From Hymenobacter aquaticus (GTDB taxonomy: Bacteria > Bacteroidota > Bacteroidia > Cytophagales > Hymenobacteraceae), in assembly GCF_004765605.1 (NCBI RefSeq), contig NZ_SRLC01000002.1, positions 930,001 through 994,000 of the forward strand: a stretch of DNA of 64,000 nucleotides, given 5' to 3'. Positions 6,728 through 19,095 of the stretch are shown here, piece after piece. Below the pieces are notes generated by a model. The model was not told the DNA's origin. It worked only from the letters and a program-made list of their open reading frames with translations, and did not search any database. Positions within the stretch are counted from its first letter, which is position 1. Every line of letters begins with the position of its first letter. A program made the translations under genes and the position numbers.

Positions 6728-9322
6728 ATGAAATACTCGGTCCTCGGCATTCTTGGCCTGGTCCTTACGTGCCATCTGACAGCTCCGGCGCAGACTGCAA
6801 AACCGGCGAAATCCGCTTCGGACAAGCCGGCTGCCCGTAAGAAAGCTACGCCTGCTGCCGAACTGCCCGCCACGGAGTCCACGACCAGTACGATCATCGT
6901 ACCGTCTTGGCTGCCACCCACTAACCCGGTGCAGCCCGCCGCTACCATCGTTACGGACCTGCTCGATACCAAGCTGGAAGTGCGCTTCGACTGGGCCAAG
7001 CAGTGGCTGCTGGGCACGGCCTCCCTGACGCTGCGCCCGCACTTTTACCCGCAAAGCCAGGTGGTGCTCGACGCCAAGGGCTTCGACATAAAAAGCGTGC
7101 GGCTGCTGACCGGCGGCAAGGAAAAAAACCTCAACTACAGCTACGACAAGCGCAAGATTACCGTCAACCTCGACCGGCAGTACGCGCGCACCGAGTCTTA
7201 CCAGATCCGCATCAGCTACACGGCCAAGCCCAACGAGCTGGAGGCCGGCGGCAGCGCCGCCATTACCGGCAACAAGGGCCTGTACTTCATCAACCCGCTC
7301 GGCACGGATAAGAATAAGCCCAAGCAGATCTGGACCCAGGGCGAGACGGAAGCCAACTCCTGCTGGTTTCCGACCATCGACAAGCCCAATCAGCGCATGA
7401 CGCAGGAAATTGCCATGACCGTTGACGCGCAGTACAAGACGCTGTCCAACGGCCTGCTGATTTCCTCCAAGAAAAACGCCGACGGTACCCGCACCGATAT
7501 CTGGAAGCAGAGCCTGCCCGCCGCGCCCTACCTGACTATGATGGCCGTGGGCGACTTTGCCGTAGTCAACGACTCCTGGCACGGTAAGGCGGTTGACTAC
7601 TACGTGGAGCCTAAATTTCAGGGCACTGCTAAAACCATTTTCGGGAATACTCCGGCCATGCTCGACTTCTTTTCCAAGAAGCTGGGCGTGGAGTTTCCCT
7701 GGGAGAAATACGCCCAGGTTTCCATCCGCGACTTTGTTTCCGGGGCCATGGAAAATACGTCGGCCACCACCATCCGGCAGGAGTGGACCCAGCTGACGCC
7801 CCGGGAAATGCTGGATAAAACCTACATCACCGAGGGTACCATTGCCCACGAGCTGTTCCACCAGTGGTTCGGCGACTACGTCACGGCTGAAAGCTGGAGC
7901 AACCTGCCGCTCAACGAAGCCTTTGCCGATTACTCCGAGCTGCTCTGGGCCGAGCACAAGTACGGCTCCGACGCGGCCGAGCTGGTGCAGCAGGAAAAAG
8001 TGTCCCAGTACCTGGCCGAAGCCGAAAACAAGCGGGAGCCCCTGATTCGCTACCGCTATGCCGAACGGGAAGACATGTTCGACCGGCACTCCTACGACAA
8101 GGGCGGGCGGGTGCTGCACATGCTGCGCAAGTACGTCGGCGACGATGCCTTCTTTGCCTCTCTGAACCGCTACCTGACTACCAATAAGTTTTCGGCTTCG
8201 GAAATAGCCAAGCTGCGCATTGCCTTCGAGGAAACGACCGGGGAAGACCTGATGTGGTTTTTTGACCAGTGGTTTATGCAGCGCGGCCATCCCGAGCTGC
8301 GCGTCACGCACTCCTACACCAATGGGCAGGTAACGATGCGGGTGCAGCAGGTGCAGGATTCCACGTTCACGCCCATTTACCGGCTGCCCGTCACCGTTAC
8401 TACCTGGGTAAATAAACAGCCGACCGACACGCGCATCGTCGTGACCAAAGCCGACCAGACGTTCCAGTGGGCAGCTCCGCAACGGCCCAACCTGGTAAAG
8501 TTCGACTCGGAAGGGCAGTTGCTGGCCAAAATCCAGGAGGAGCGCAACCAGGACGAATTGCTGTTCCAGTATTATAACGCCCGCAGCTACCTGCAGAAGT
8601 ACGAGGCCATTGATGGTCTGCGCACCAAAGTGGGCGACCTGGCCGTGAGTGGTATGCTACGCAATGCCCTCAATGATAATTTCTGGGCCGTGCGCAACGC
8701 GGCTCTCGAAGCCCTGCGCAAATACAAGGGCCCGGAAGGTAATGCCGTGCGCAAGGACATCAAGCGCGTCGCGGCCACCGACATCAAGAGCCAGGTGCGC
8801 GCCACTGCGCTGGCTACCTTGTCGGCCTTCCCCAACGAGGATTTCGGCGACGTCTACAGCACCGCCCTCAACGACAGCTCCTACCTGGTCGCCGGCGCCG
8901 CCATCGACGCCCTGGCCAAGGCCCCGACTATCAACACCCGGGAGCGAATCAACTCCTTGCAGGAAACCACCAGCACGGCCATTCTGAACTCGTTGGCCAA
9001 CTACTATTCCCTGAACGGGAACCTCGACCAGTACCCCTGGTTCCTGCGCCGGCTCAACGACGTGCCCGAAGATGACCTCTATAATTACCTGCAGAACTTC
9101 GGCAACCTGATGACCCGCATTCCCCCCATTGAGCGGGAAAAGGGTATTCAAAAGCTCGAAGTTCTGGCTCGTACCCATGCTAACTACACGGTAAAGCTCG
9201 GCGCCTACCGCGCCCTGAACACGCTGGTGGCAAGCACGCCAAGCCTAAAGCCGATTCTGCAGGACATCAAAGCCAAGGAAAAGGACACGCAGTTGAAGGC
9301 CTTCTACAGCCTGCTGCAATAA
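6728..9322 (+). CDS. Secreted M1-family metallo-aminopeptidase
   Basis: 864 residues from the ATG at 6728; a TTG at 6716 is a less likely start because the ATG gives a clean signal peptide (residues 1-20, cleavage near APAQ). The M1 hallmarks are present: the exopeptidase GAMEN motif (339-343), the zinc site H374-E-L-F-H378, and the third ligand Glu397 in NEAFADY. The C-terminal ~270 residues look like helical HEAT-type repeats. It probably trims N-terminal residues from peptides in the periplasm. The gene is divergent from the biotin-carrier gene. Confidence 0.9.
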   Translation: MKYSVLGILGLVLTCHLTAPAQTAKPAKSASDKPAARKKATPAAELPATESTTSTIIVPSWLPPTNPVQPAATIVTDLLDTKLEVRFDWAKQWLLGTASLTLRPHFYPQSQVVLDAKGFDIKSVRLLTGGKEKNLNYSYDKRKITVNLDRQYARTESYQIRISYTAKPNELEAGGSAAITGNKGLYFINPLGTDKNKPKQIWTQGETEANSCWFPTIDKPNQRMTQEIAMTVDAQYKTLSNGLLISSKKNADGTRTDIWKQSLPAAPYLTMMAVGDFAVVNDSWHGKAVDYYVEPKFQGTAKTIFGNTPAMLDFFSKKLGVEFPWEKYAQVSIRDFVSGAMENTSATTIRQEWTQLTPREMLDKTYITEGTIAHELFHQWFGDYVTAESWSNLPLNEAFADYSELLWAEHKYGSDAAELVQQEKVSQYLAEAENKREPLIRYRYAEREDMFDRHSYDKGGRVLHMLRKYVGDDAFFASLNRYLTTNKFSASEIAKLRIAFEETTGEDLMWFFDQWFMQRGHPELRVTHSYTNGQVTMRVQQVQDSTFTPIYRLPVTVTTWVNKQPTDTRIVVTKADQTFQWAAPQRPNLVKFDSEGQLLAKIQEERNQDELLFQYYNARSYLQKYEAIDGLRTKVGDLAVSGMLRNALNDNFWAVRNAALEALRKYKGPEGNAVRKDIKRVAATDIKSQVRATALATLSAFPNEDFGDVYSTALNDSSYLVAGAAIDALAKAPTINTRERINSLQETTSTAILNSLANYYSLNGNLDQYPWFLRRLNDVPEDDLYNYLQNFGNLMTRIPPIEREKGIQKLEVLARTHANYTVKLGAYRALNTLVASTPSLKPILQDIKAKEKDTQLKAFYSLLQ

Positions 9323-9459
9323 TTTTTGAAAAAAATTAGCCGGCTCTAAGCACCTAATTTCCGCTCGTTACTACGGCGAAATCAGGTGCTTAGCGCCAGC
9401 AAAGCAGCAAAGCAGGAGCGGGCGGTAGAAAAATATTGCAGCAAATTTGGGGCATCCGC
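9323..9459. other. Intergenic region with a hairpin (9346-9393)
   Basis: No gene is visible. CTAAGCACCT (9346-9355) pairs with AGGTGCTTAG (9384-9393), and the stem extends inwards after one mismatch. There is no downstream T-run, so it is only a possible 3' end for the aminopeptidase transcript. Confidence 0.4.
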
Positions 9460-9489
9460 TTGACTTGCATCAGAAAGCCACTAATTTTG
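9460..9489 (+). promoter_or_regulatory. Promoter of the tRNA-tuf operon
   Basis: TTG at 9460-9462, a 19-base spacer and TAATTTTG at 9482-9489 match the Bacteroidota consensus. It lies about 80 bases upstream of tRNA-Tyr and probably drives the tRNAs and tuf. Confidence 0.72.
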
Positions 9490-9571
9490 CAACTCCATTA
9501 GCAACCAAGGCAGTTCAAGGCCACGGTTTCGAAGGGAAACAATCAGCGCAAATGGTGCTGAAAAACTAACT

Positions 9572-9651
9572 GGGGGTATCGCATAGCGGCAATTGCGGGT
9601 GACTGTAACTCACCTCCTTCGGGTTCATAGGTTCGAGTCCTGTTACCCCCA
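9572..9651 (+). tRNA. tRNA-Tyr (anticodon GTA)
   Basis: Acceptor arm GGGGGTA/TACCCCC (9572-9578 and 9644-9650). Anticodon stem GGTGA/TCACC encloses the loop CTGTAAC, giving anticodon GTA. There is a long variable arm, as in class II tRNA-Tyr, and the TTCGAGT T-loop. CCA is not encoded. Confidence 0.93.
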
Positions 9652-9658
9652 CAGTTAA

Positions 9659-9716
9659 GAAGGTCAAAATAGTGATTCGGTGCACCCTCGTACACCGAAT
9701 CACTATTTTGACCTTC
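9659..9716. repeat. 24-bp perfect inverted repeat between tRNA-Tyr and tRNA-Gly
   Basis: Arms 9659-9682 and 9693-9716 are perfect complements around a 10-base loop. The stem is AT-rich, begins GAAGGTC, and fills almost the whole spacer. It has no terminal T-run. It could be an RNase III type processing site, an attenuator or a small inserted palindrome. Confidence 0.85.
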
Positions 9717-9722
9717 GCAAAC

Positions 9723-9795
9723 GCGGGAGTAGCTCAGTTGGTAGAGCGGCAGCCTTCCAAGCTGCAGGTCGCGGGTTCGAACCTCGTCTCCCGCT
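9723..9795 (+). tRNA. tRNA-Gly (anticodon TCC)
   Basis: Acceptor GCGGGAG/CTCCCGC. Anticodon stem GCAGC/GCTGC encloses CTTCCAA, anticodon TCC. D-loop (AGCTCAGTTGGT) and T-loop (GTTCGAA) are canonical. CCA is not encoded. Confidence 0.95.
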
Positions 9796-9825
9796 CACAA
9801 GCAAATCCCGAGTACCACAGAATAA

Positions 9826-9897
<72 letters not shown>

Positions 9898-10066
9898 CAC
9901 ATTACATTACAAATACCGACGGAGCAGCGCGACTGCACTGTTTGGATCTGACAAACAGGTAAAGCGACGTGCAGGCCCTAGGTGGAGCTGCGTTTCGCTT
10001 TCTTGTAGTATAGCTCAGTCGCGTTTTACTCTCATCCCCACAAAATCTCCTCTTAATCTCTTTACA

Positions 10067-11254
10067 ATGGCCAAAGAAAATTTTGATCGTTCCAAGCCGC
10101 ACGTGAACATCGGTACGATCGGGCACGTCGACCACGGCAAAACCACCCTGACTGCTGCTATCACCACGGTACTGGCGAACAAAGGTTTGGCTGCTAAGCG
10201 TGACTTCTCTTCGATCGACAATGCTCCCGAAGAAAAAGAGCGTGGTATCACCATCAACACCGCTCACGTAGAGTACGCTACCGAGAACCGTCACTACGCT
10301 CACGTTGACTGCCCCGGTCACGCTGACTATGTGAAGAACATGGTAACGGGTGCTGCCCAGATGGACGGCGCTATCCTCGTAGTAGCTGCTACCGACGGTC
10401 CGATGCCCCAGACCCGTGAGCACATCCTGCTGGCTCGCCAGGTAGGTGTACCTCAGCTGGTAGTGTTCATGAACAAAGTGGACATGGTGGATGACCCCGA
10501 GCTGCTCGAGCTGGTGGAAATGGAAATCCGCGAACTGCTCTCGTTCTACGACTTCGACGGTGACAACATCCCCGTTATCCAGGGCTCGGCTCTGGGTGGC
10601 CTGAACGGCGACGCTGCTTGGGTTCCAAAAATCGAGGAACTGATGGCTGCCGTTGATAGCTACATTCCAATCCCTGCTCGTCTGACCGACCTGCCCTTCC
10701 TGATGCCCGTAGAGGACGTATTCTCTATCACGGGTCGTGGTACGGTAGCTACCGGCCGTATCGAGCGTGGTATCATCAACTCGGGTGAGCAGGTTGACAT
10801 CCTCGGCATGGGTGCTGAAGGTCTGAAGTCGACCGTAACCGGTGTTGAGATGTTCCGCAAGATCCTCGACCGTGGCGAAGCTGGTGACAACGTAGGTCTG
10901 CTGCTCCGTGGTATTGAAAAAGAAGCCATCCGTCGTGGTATGGTTATTTGCAAGCCCGGCTCGGTAACGCCCCACCAGAAGTTCAAAGCTGAGGTGTACG
11001 TACTGTCGAAAGAAGAAGGTGGCCGTCACACGCCCTTCTTCAACAACTACCGTCCTCAGTTCTACCTGCGTACCACCGACGTTACCGGCATCATCACCCT
11101 CCCAGAAGGTGTTGAAATGGTAATGCCCGGTGACAACATCACCATCCAGGTTGAGCTTCTCAACAAGGTGGCAATGGAGAAAGGTCTGCGTTTCGCTATC
11201 CGCGAAGGTGGCCGTACGGTAGGTGCCGGTCAGGTAACTGAAATCCTCGACTAG
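10067..11254 (+). CDS. tuf: Elongation factor Tu
   Basis: 395 residues, full length. The GTPase G1 motif GHVDHGKT is at residues 19-26, followed by DCPGHADY and NKVDMVDD. Domains II and III are intact. EF-Tu carries aminoacyl-tRNA to the ribosome. Codon choice (GGT, CGT, GTA) differs from nearby non-ribosomal genes, as expected for very high expression. It is the only tuf copy in the window and probably shares the tRNA promoter. Confidence 0.98.
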   Translation: MAKENFDRSKPHVNIGTIGHVDHGKTTLTAAITTVLANKGLAAKRDFSSIDNAPEEKERGITINTAHVEYATENRHYAHVDCPGHADYVKNMVTGAAQMDGAILVVAATDGPMPQTREHILLARQVGVPQLVVFMNKVDMVDDPELLELVEMEIRELLSFYDFDGDNIPVIQGSALGGLNGDAAWVPKIEELMAAVDSYIPIPARLTDLPFLMPVEDVFSITGRGTVATGRIERGIINSGEQVDILGMGAEGLKSTVTGVEMFRKILDRGEAGDNVGLLLRGIEKEAIRRGMVICKPGSVTPHQKFKAEVYVLSKEEGGRHTPFFNNYRPQFYLRTTDVTGIITLPEGVEMVMPGDNITIQVELLNKVAMEKGLRFAIREGGRTVGAGQVTEILD

Positions 11255-11283
11255 TTTCCGCTGGAAATCCAGTAAATCAAGAC

Positions 11284-11320
11284 AATCCGCCTCTGATTTT
11301 TTCAGAGGCGGATTTGTTTT
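11284..11320 (+). terminator. tuf terminator
   Basis: AATCCGCCTCTGA (11284-11296) pairs with TCAGAGGCGGATT (11302-11314), followed by TGTTTT. The distal part overlaps the -33 element of the next promoter. Confidence 0.9.
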
Positions 11321-11343
11321 GTATAAAGAGTTCTGTACATTTG
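11313..11343 (+). promoter_or_regulatory. Promoter for tRNA-Trp, secE and nusG
   Basis: TTTG at 11313-11316, a 19-base spacer and TACATTTG at 11336-11343. It starts inside the tuf terminator stem, so termination and re-initiation are packed together. Confidence 0.72.
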
Positions 11344-11381
11344 CAGTCCCAATCCGGCTTTAATCGGTTTAGGACGCATCC

Positions 11382-11452
11382 ACGGGCGTAGTTCAAGGGT
11401 AGAATAGAGGTCTCCAAAACCTTTGATGGGAGTTCGAATCTCTCCGCCCGTG
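11382..11452 (+). tRNA. tRNA-Trp (anticodon CCA)
   Basis: Acceptor ACGGGCG/CGCCCGT. The anticodon loop CTCCAAA gives CCA. The T-loop is TTCGAAT. It lies 52 bases before secE, the common tRNA-Trp/secE/nusG arrangement. Confidence 0.95.
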
Positions 11453-11504
11453 CAAGATTGGTTACGGAGAAGTAACCGCAGTAGTTAAAGCCAAAATCGG
11501 CACC

Positions 11505-11699
11505 ATGAGCAAGCTGACGAAATATTTCCGCGATACCACGGAAGAGATGCGTTACAAAGTAACGTGGTCTTCTTTTGAGGAACTGCAGAAGAGTGCCGGT
11601 CTGGTGCTCATCGGTTCGCTCGTGTTTGCTGCCGTCGTGGGCATTATGGACATCGTGTTCAAAACTGGCCTCGAAGCGTTTTACAACTCGTTCCGTTAA
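11505..11699 (+). CDS. secE: Preprotein translocase subunit SecE
   Basis: 64 residues with one C-terminal transmembrane segment (about residues 31-55) after a short cytoplasmic amphipathic helix containing EEMRYKVTW. This is the short single-span SecE form. It clamps SecY in the translocon. nusG follows after 15 bases. Confidence 0.93.
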   Translation: MSKLTKYFRDTTEEMRYKVTWSSFEELQKSAGLVLIGSLVFAAVVGIMDIVFKTGLEAFYNSFR

Positions 11700-11714
11700 T
11701 CGAATTCAGCAGAG

Positions 11715-12275
11715 ATGGGAGAGTTGAAGTGGTACGTGGTTCGCTCAGTTAGCGGCCAGGAAAAGAAAGCCAAGCAGTACTTGGAAACCGAGATTGGCCG
11801 CCACGGCCTTTCTGATTTGGTACCCCAGGTGTTGATTCCGGCCGAGAAGGTGTACGAGATGCGCAACGGCAAGAAGCGCGTCCGGGAGCGGAACTTCTTC
11901 CCCGGCTACATCCTGATCCACGCTGATCTGACCCACGGCGAAGTTGACCATATTATCACCAGCACTCCGGGGGTAATTGGTTTCCTGAGCGACAAAGAAG
12001 GTAAGAGCACCAACACCAAGCCGATTCCGCTGCGCCTGTCCGAAGTAAACCGGATTCTGGGCATCGTAGATGAAGCCGAGGAAGAAACGGCCAGCCTCGA
12101 AACGCCATTTGTAGTAGGCGAGCTGGTAAAAGTAGTCGATGGAGCCTTCAGCGGTTTCTCCGGCAACGTTTCGGAAGTGTTCGAAGAGCGGAAGAAGCTC
12201 AACGTAATCGTGAAAATATTCGGCCGTAGCACGCCCATGGAGCTGAGCTACACCCAGGTCGAGAAAGAGTCATAA
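11715..12275 (+). CDS. nusG: Transcription antitermination factor NusG
   Basis: 186 residues. The NGN domain begins WYVVRSVSGQEKKAKQYLE and contains FFPGYILI; the KOW domain begins near residue 130 (GELVKVVDGAFSGFSGNV). NusG binds RNA polymerase and couples it to Rho or the ribosome. It stands in the conserved secE-nusG-rplK order. Confidence 0.96.
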   Translation: MGELKWYVVRSVSGQEKKAKQYLETEIGRHGLSDLVPQVLIPAEKVYEMRNGKKRVRERNFFPGYILIHADLTHGEVDHIITSTPGVIGFLSDKEGKSTNTKPIPLRLSEVNRILGIVDEAEEETASLETPFVVGELVKVVDGAFSGFSGNVSEVFEERKKLNVIVKIFGRSTPMELSYTQVEKES

Positions 12276-12291
12276 GTCAGCAAGTACCAGA

Positions 12292-12335
12292 AGAGAGCGT
12301 AGAAGTGGGAGAGTCCTCCCGTTTCTACGCTCTCT
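12292..12335 (+). promoter_or_regulatory. Strong hairpin between nusG and rplK
   Basis: AGAGAGCGTAGAA (12292-12304) pairs with TTCTACGCTCTCT (12323-12335); GGGAG/CTCCC pair inside. There is no T-run, so a plain intrinsic terminator is doubtful. It may be part of the rplK leader, which in other bacteria is controlled by ribosomal protein L1. Confidence 0.5.
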
Positions 12336-12463
12336 GATCTAACTTCTGCAAAGAACGTCGTCGGTTATTCGCTCTGAGCCGGCGGGGCTTCCACTAGAGC
12401 ACACATAAAATAAAACGGAGGGCTGCTTGTGTTACGACATACAGCCCGAAGCCTTTCAAACCA

Positions 12464-12907
12464 ATGGCCAAAGAAATTAGAGGTTATCTGAAGCTTCAGA
12501 TAAAGGGAGGCGCTGCGAACCCCTCGCCGCCGGTTGGACCTGCACTTGGTAGCAAAGGCCTTAACATCATGGAATTCTGCAAGCAGTTCAACGCTCGCAC
12601 CCAGGATAAGGCCGGCCAAGTATGTCCCGTATTGATCACCATGTACACCGACAAGTCGTTTGACTTCGTGGTGAAGACCCCTCCGGCACCAGTAATGCTG
12701 CTGGAAGCTGCCAAGCTCCAGGGTGGTTCGAAAGAGCCTAACCGGAACAAGGTAGGTTCGGTTACGTGGGACCAAATCCGCACGATTGCCGAAGTGAAAA
12801 TGCCCGACTTGAACGCCTTCCAGGTGGAGTCGGCCATGAAGCAGGTGGCAGGTACGGCCCGCAGCATGGGTATTACCATCAAGGGCGATTCTCCCTTTGC
12901 TGAATAA
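12464..12907 (+). CDS. rplK: 50S ribosomal protein L11
   Basis: 147 residues. It has the conserved N-terminal domain PSPPVGPALGSKGLNIMEFC and the rRNA-binding C-terminal domain with GTARSMGI. L11 forms the GTPase-associated stalk base. First gene of the rplKAJL block; rplA follows after 21 bases. Confidence 0.97.
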   Translation: MAKEIRGYLKLQIKGGAANPSPPVGPALGSKGLNIMEFCKQFNARTQDKAGQVCPVLITMYTDKSFDFVVKTPPAPVMLLEAAKLQGGSKEPNRNKVGSVTWDQIRTIAEVKMPDLNAFQVESAMKQVAGTARSMGITIKGDSPFAE

Positions 12908-12928
12908 CTTTAAAGGAGAAGAAAACTG

Positions 12929-13624
12929 ATGGCACAAGTTAGCAAAAAGCGCAAGGAAGCCCTTGCCAAACACGACCTGACGCAGGTACGCAACCTTGTT
13001 GAGGCAGCCAAAGTGGTGAAGGATATTACCTACACCAAGTTTGACGCTTCCGTTGACATCGACGTACGTCTGGGCGTTGACCCCCGCAAAGCCGACCAAA
13101 TGGTTCGTGGCGTCGCCACGCTGCCCCACGGTACCGGCAAAACCGTCCGCGTTCTGGCTCTGGTTACTCCCGACAAGGAGGCCGAAGCTACCGCTGCCGG
13201 CGCTGATTTCGTAGGCTTGGACGACTACATCTCGAAAATTGAGAAAGGCTGGACTGACATCGACGTGATTATCACGATGCCGTCGGTAATGGCTAAAGTA
13301 GGTCGCCTGGGCCGCGTACTTGGTCCTCGTGGTCTGATGCCAAACCCCAAGTCGGGTACGGTAACGACCGACGTAGCCAAGGCCGTGCAGGAAGTGAAGG
13401 CTGGTAAAATCGACTTCAAAGTCGACAAAACCGGTATCATTCACACCAGCGTAGGCAAAGTGTCTTTTGATGACCAGAAGCTGGCTGAAAACGCCATCGA
13501 AGTAATTCAGACGCTGATCCGTCTGAAGCCTTCGTCCGCGAAAGGTACCTACATCAAGAGCATCACGCTGAGCAGCACGATGAGCCCGGCCGTTCCGGTT
13601 GACACCACGGTTACTTCCGCTTAA
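12929..13624 (+). CDS. rplA: 50S ribosomal protein L1
   Basis: 231 residues, full length, with the family signature around KVGRLGRVLGPRGLMPNPK. L1 forms the mobile stalk near the E site and is a known translational repressor of its own operon in other bacteria. A purine-rich AAAGGAG at 12912-12918 lies about 10 bases before the ATG, a Shine-Dalgarno-like site that is rare in this window. Confidence 0.97.
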   Translation: MAQVSKKRKEALAKHDLTQVRNLVEAAKVVKDITYTKFDASVDIDVRLGVDPRKADQMVRGVATLPHGTGKTVRVLALVTPDKEAEATAAGADFVGLDDYISKIEKGWTDIDVIITMPSVMAKVGRLGRVLGPRGLMPNPKSGTVTTDVAKAVQEVKAGKIDFKVDKTGIIHTSVGKVSFDDQKLAENAIEVIQTLIRLKPSSAKGTYIKSITLSSTMSPAVPVDTTVTSA

Positions 13625-13641
13625 TTCACAATCAAGACGAT

Positions 13642-14196
13642 ATGACCCGGGAAGAAAAACAAGCCCTCGTCGACGAGTTGAGCGAAAAGTTTCAATCGCA
13701 CAACGCGTTCTACATTACCGATGCGTCGGGAATGTCGGTGGCGAAAATCAACGAATTCCGCCGGTTGTGCTTCAACCGTGGCCTGGAGTTCAAAGTGTAC
13801 AAAAACACGCTGATCCGCAAGGCGCTCGACACGCTGGACACGGACACGGCTGAGCTGGACGCGGCGCTGAAAAGCCAGTCGGGTGTGCTGTTCTCGAAAG
13901 AGGCTGGCAACGCTCCCGGCAAACTGCTGAAGGACTTCTATAAGGCGCAGAACTACGGCAAGAACGCAGTTCCGAAGCCTGCTCTGAAGGGTGCTTACAT
14001 CGACGCCAGCATCTACCTGGGTGCTGAGCAGCTCGAGACTCTGAGCACGCTGAAAGGCAAAAACGAGCTTATCGGTGAAGTTATCGGTCTGCTCCAGTCG
14101 CCCGCCAAGAACGTTATCAGCGCTCTGTCGAGCGGTGGCAACAAGCTGGCTGGCATCCTCAAGACGCTTTCCGAAAAAGAAGAGGCGGCTGCTTAA
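13642..14196 (+). CDS. rplJ: 50S ribosomal protein L10
   Basis: 184 residues. The N-terminal rRNA-binding domain starts MTREEKQALVDEL, and a C-terminal helix binds L7/L12 dimers. It sits 17 bases after rplA, leaving no room for a separate long L10 leader. Confidence 0.96.
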   Translation: MTREEKQALVDELSEKFQSHNAFYITDASGMSVAKINEFRRLCFNRGLEFKVYKNTLIRKALDTLDTDTAELDAALKSQSGVLFSKEAGNAPGKLLKDFYKAQNYGKNAVPKPALKGAYIDASIYLGAEQLETLSTLKGKNELIGEVIGLLQSPAKNVISALSSGGNKLAGILKTLSEKEEAAA

Positions 14197-14264
14197 TTGC
14201 TCCCCTACCTTTTTCCCCCTCAATCAAATTCAACAACCCCCTCTTTTTTTAACAATCTACAGAA

Positions 14265-14645
14265 ATGGCAGATTTGAAAGCATTCGCTGAGCAGCTCGTT
14301 AACCTGACGGTGAAAGAAGTAAACGAACTGGCTACGATCCTGAAGGACGAGTACGGCATTGAGCCCGCTGCTGCTGCTCCCGTAATGATGGCTGGTGGTG
14401 GCGCTGGCGCTGCTGCTGAGGCTCCCGAGGAGAAGACGTCGTTCGACGTAATCCTGAAGTCGGCTGGCGCAAGCAAGCTGGCAGTAGTTAAGCTGGTGAA
14501 AGACCTGACCGGTCTGGGCCTGAAAGAAGCCAAAGAACTGGTTGACGGTGCTCCCAAGCCCCTGAAAGAAGGTGTTGCTAAAGACGAAGCTGATTCGTTG
14601 AAGAAGCAACTGGAAGAAGCCGGCGCTGAAGTAGAAGTTAAGTAA
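14265..14645 (+). CDS. rplL: 50S ribosomal protein L7/L12
   Basis: 126 residues. It has an N-terminal dimerisation helix, an Ala/Gly-rich hinge (about residues 38-52) and a C-terminal domain with LKSAGASKLAVVKLVKDLTG and LKEAKELVDGAP. Multiple copies recruit translation GTPases to the ribosome. It is followed by two hairpins. Confidence 0.97.
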   Translation: MADLKAFAEQLVNLTVKEVNELATILKDEYGIEPAAAAPVMMAGGGAGAAAEAPEEKTSFDVILKSAGASKLAVVKLVKDLTGLGLKEAKELVDGAPKPLKEGVAKDEADSLKKQLEEAGAEVEVK

Positions 14646-14680
14646 GCTGCCCCGCGCTTTTTCTCTTAGAAACATGGATA

Positions 14681-14712
14681 GGCCTGGCAACTAAGCCAGG
14701 TCTTTTCCTGTT
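14681..14712 (+). terminator. Hairpin after rplL, possible partial terminator
   Basis: GGCCTGGC (14681-14688) pairs with GCCAGGTC (14695-14702), followed by TTTTCCTGTTT. It could attenuate transcription between the ribosomal protein genes and rpoB, as happens in other bacteria. Confidence 0.6.
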
Positions 14713-14747
14713 TGTAGGCTACGAGCTTTACCAGATTGCCCCCAGAC

Positions 14748-14765
14748 GCCGCATTGCGGCTTTTT
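14748..14765 (+). terminator. Second hairpin before rpoB
   Basis: GCCGC-ATT-GCGGC at 14748-14760 followed directly by TTTTT. The stem is short, so efficiency is uncertain. Confidence 0.5.
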
Positions 14766-14849
14766 GTGCCTACGGGTAACGGACGAGGGCGCGGCAGGGT
14801 TTGCCGATAGTTTAGTACGCTTCAGTGTCCATTTTTAACCTTCAACGCA

Positions 14850-18740
<3,891 letters not shown>

Positions 18741-19095
18741 TAAGGTCAGTTGAAATTAGGAGTTGTTGGTGCCCCGGTACCGGCAACTCCTATTTCGGGC
18801 TTTATACAATAGAGTTTACCGCGGTTCGGGCAACCGAGAATAGCTGCCGTCGGCGTCGTTCCGAGATATGGTCAGAACGGCATTCAGAGCCGATAGTAGC
18901 TAGCCGCACCAAGCTTAGGTTTGCCAAAACCTGGGCTCTTACCCATCAGACCTGCCGAAACCTGCTGCCTGGCGTACCTATCCGACCGGCAGAGCACTTT
19001 TATCAGAGTCGAACTGTTTTGGTTTTTCGGACTCCTCTTAAGACGAGCCGATCATTCAAGGCAGCCACAAAGCCAACAGCTAACAGCTCTACTAC
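18741..19095 (+). promoter_or_regulatory. Long structured rpoB-rpoC spacer
   Basis: No convincing gene is present. A strong hairpin starts at AGGAGTTG (18758-18765) and closes at CAACTCCT (18784-18791), with further inner pairs including GT pairs. Shorter stems include CGGTT/AACCG and AGGTTT/AAACCT further down. No TAnnTTTG promoter was seen. It may be an attenuator, a processing region or a leader for rpoC. Confidence 0.45.
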
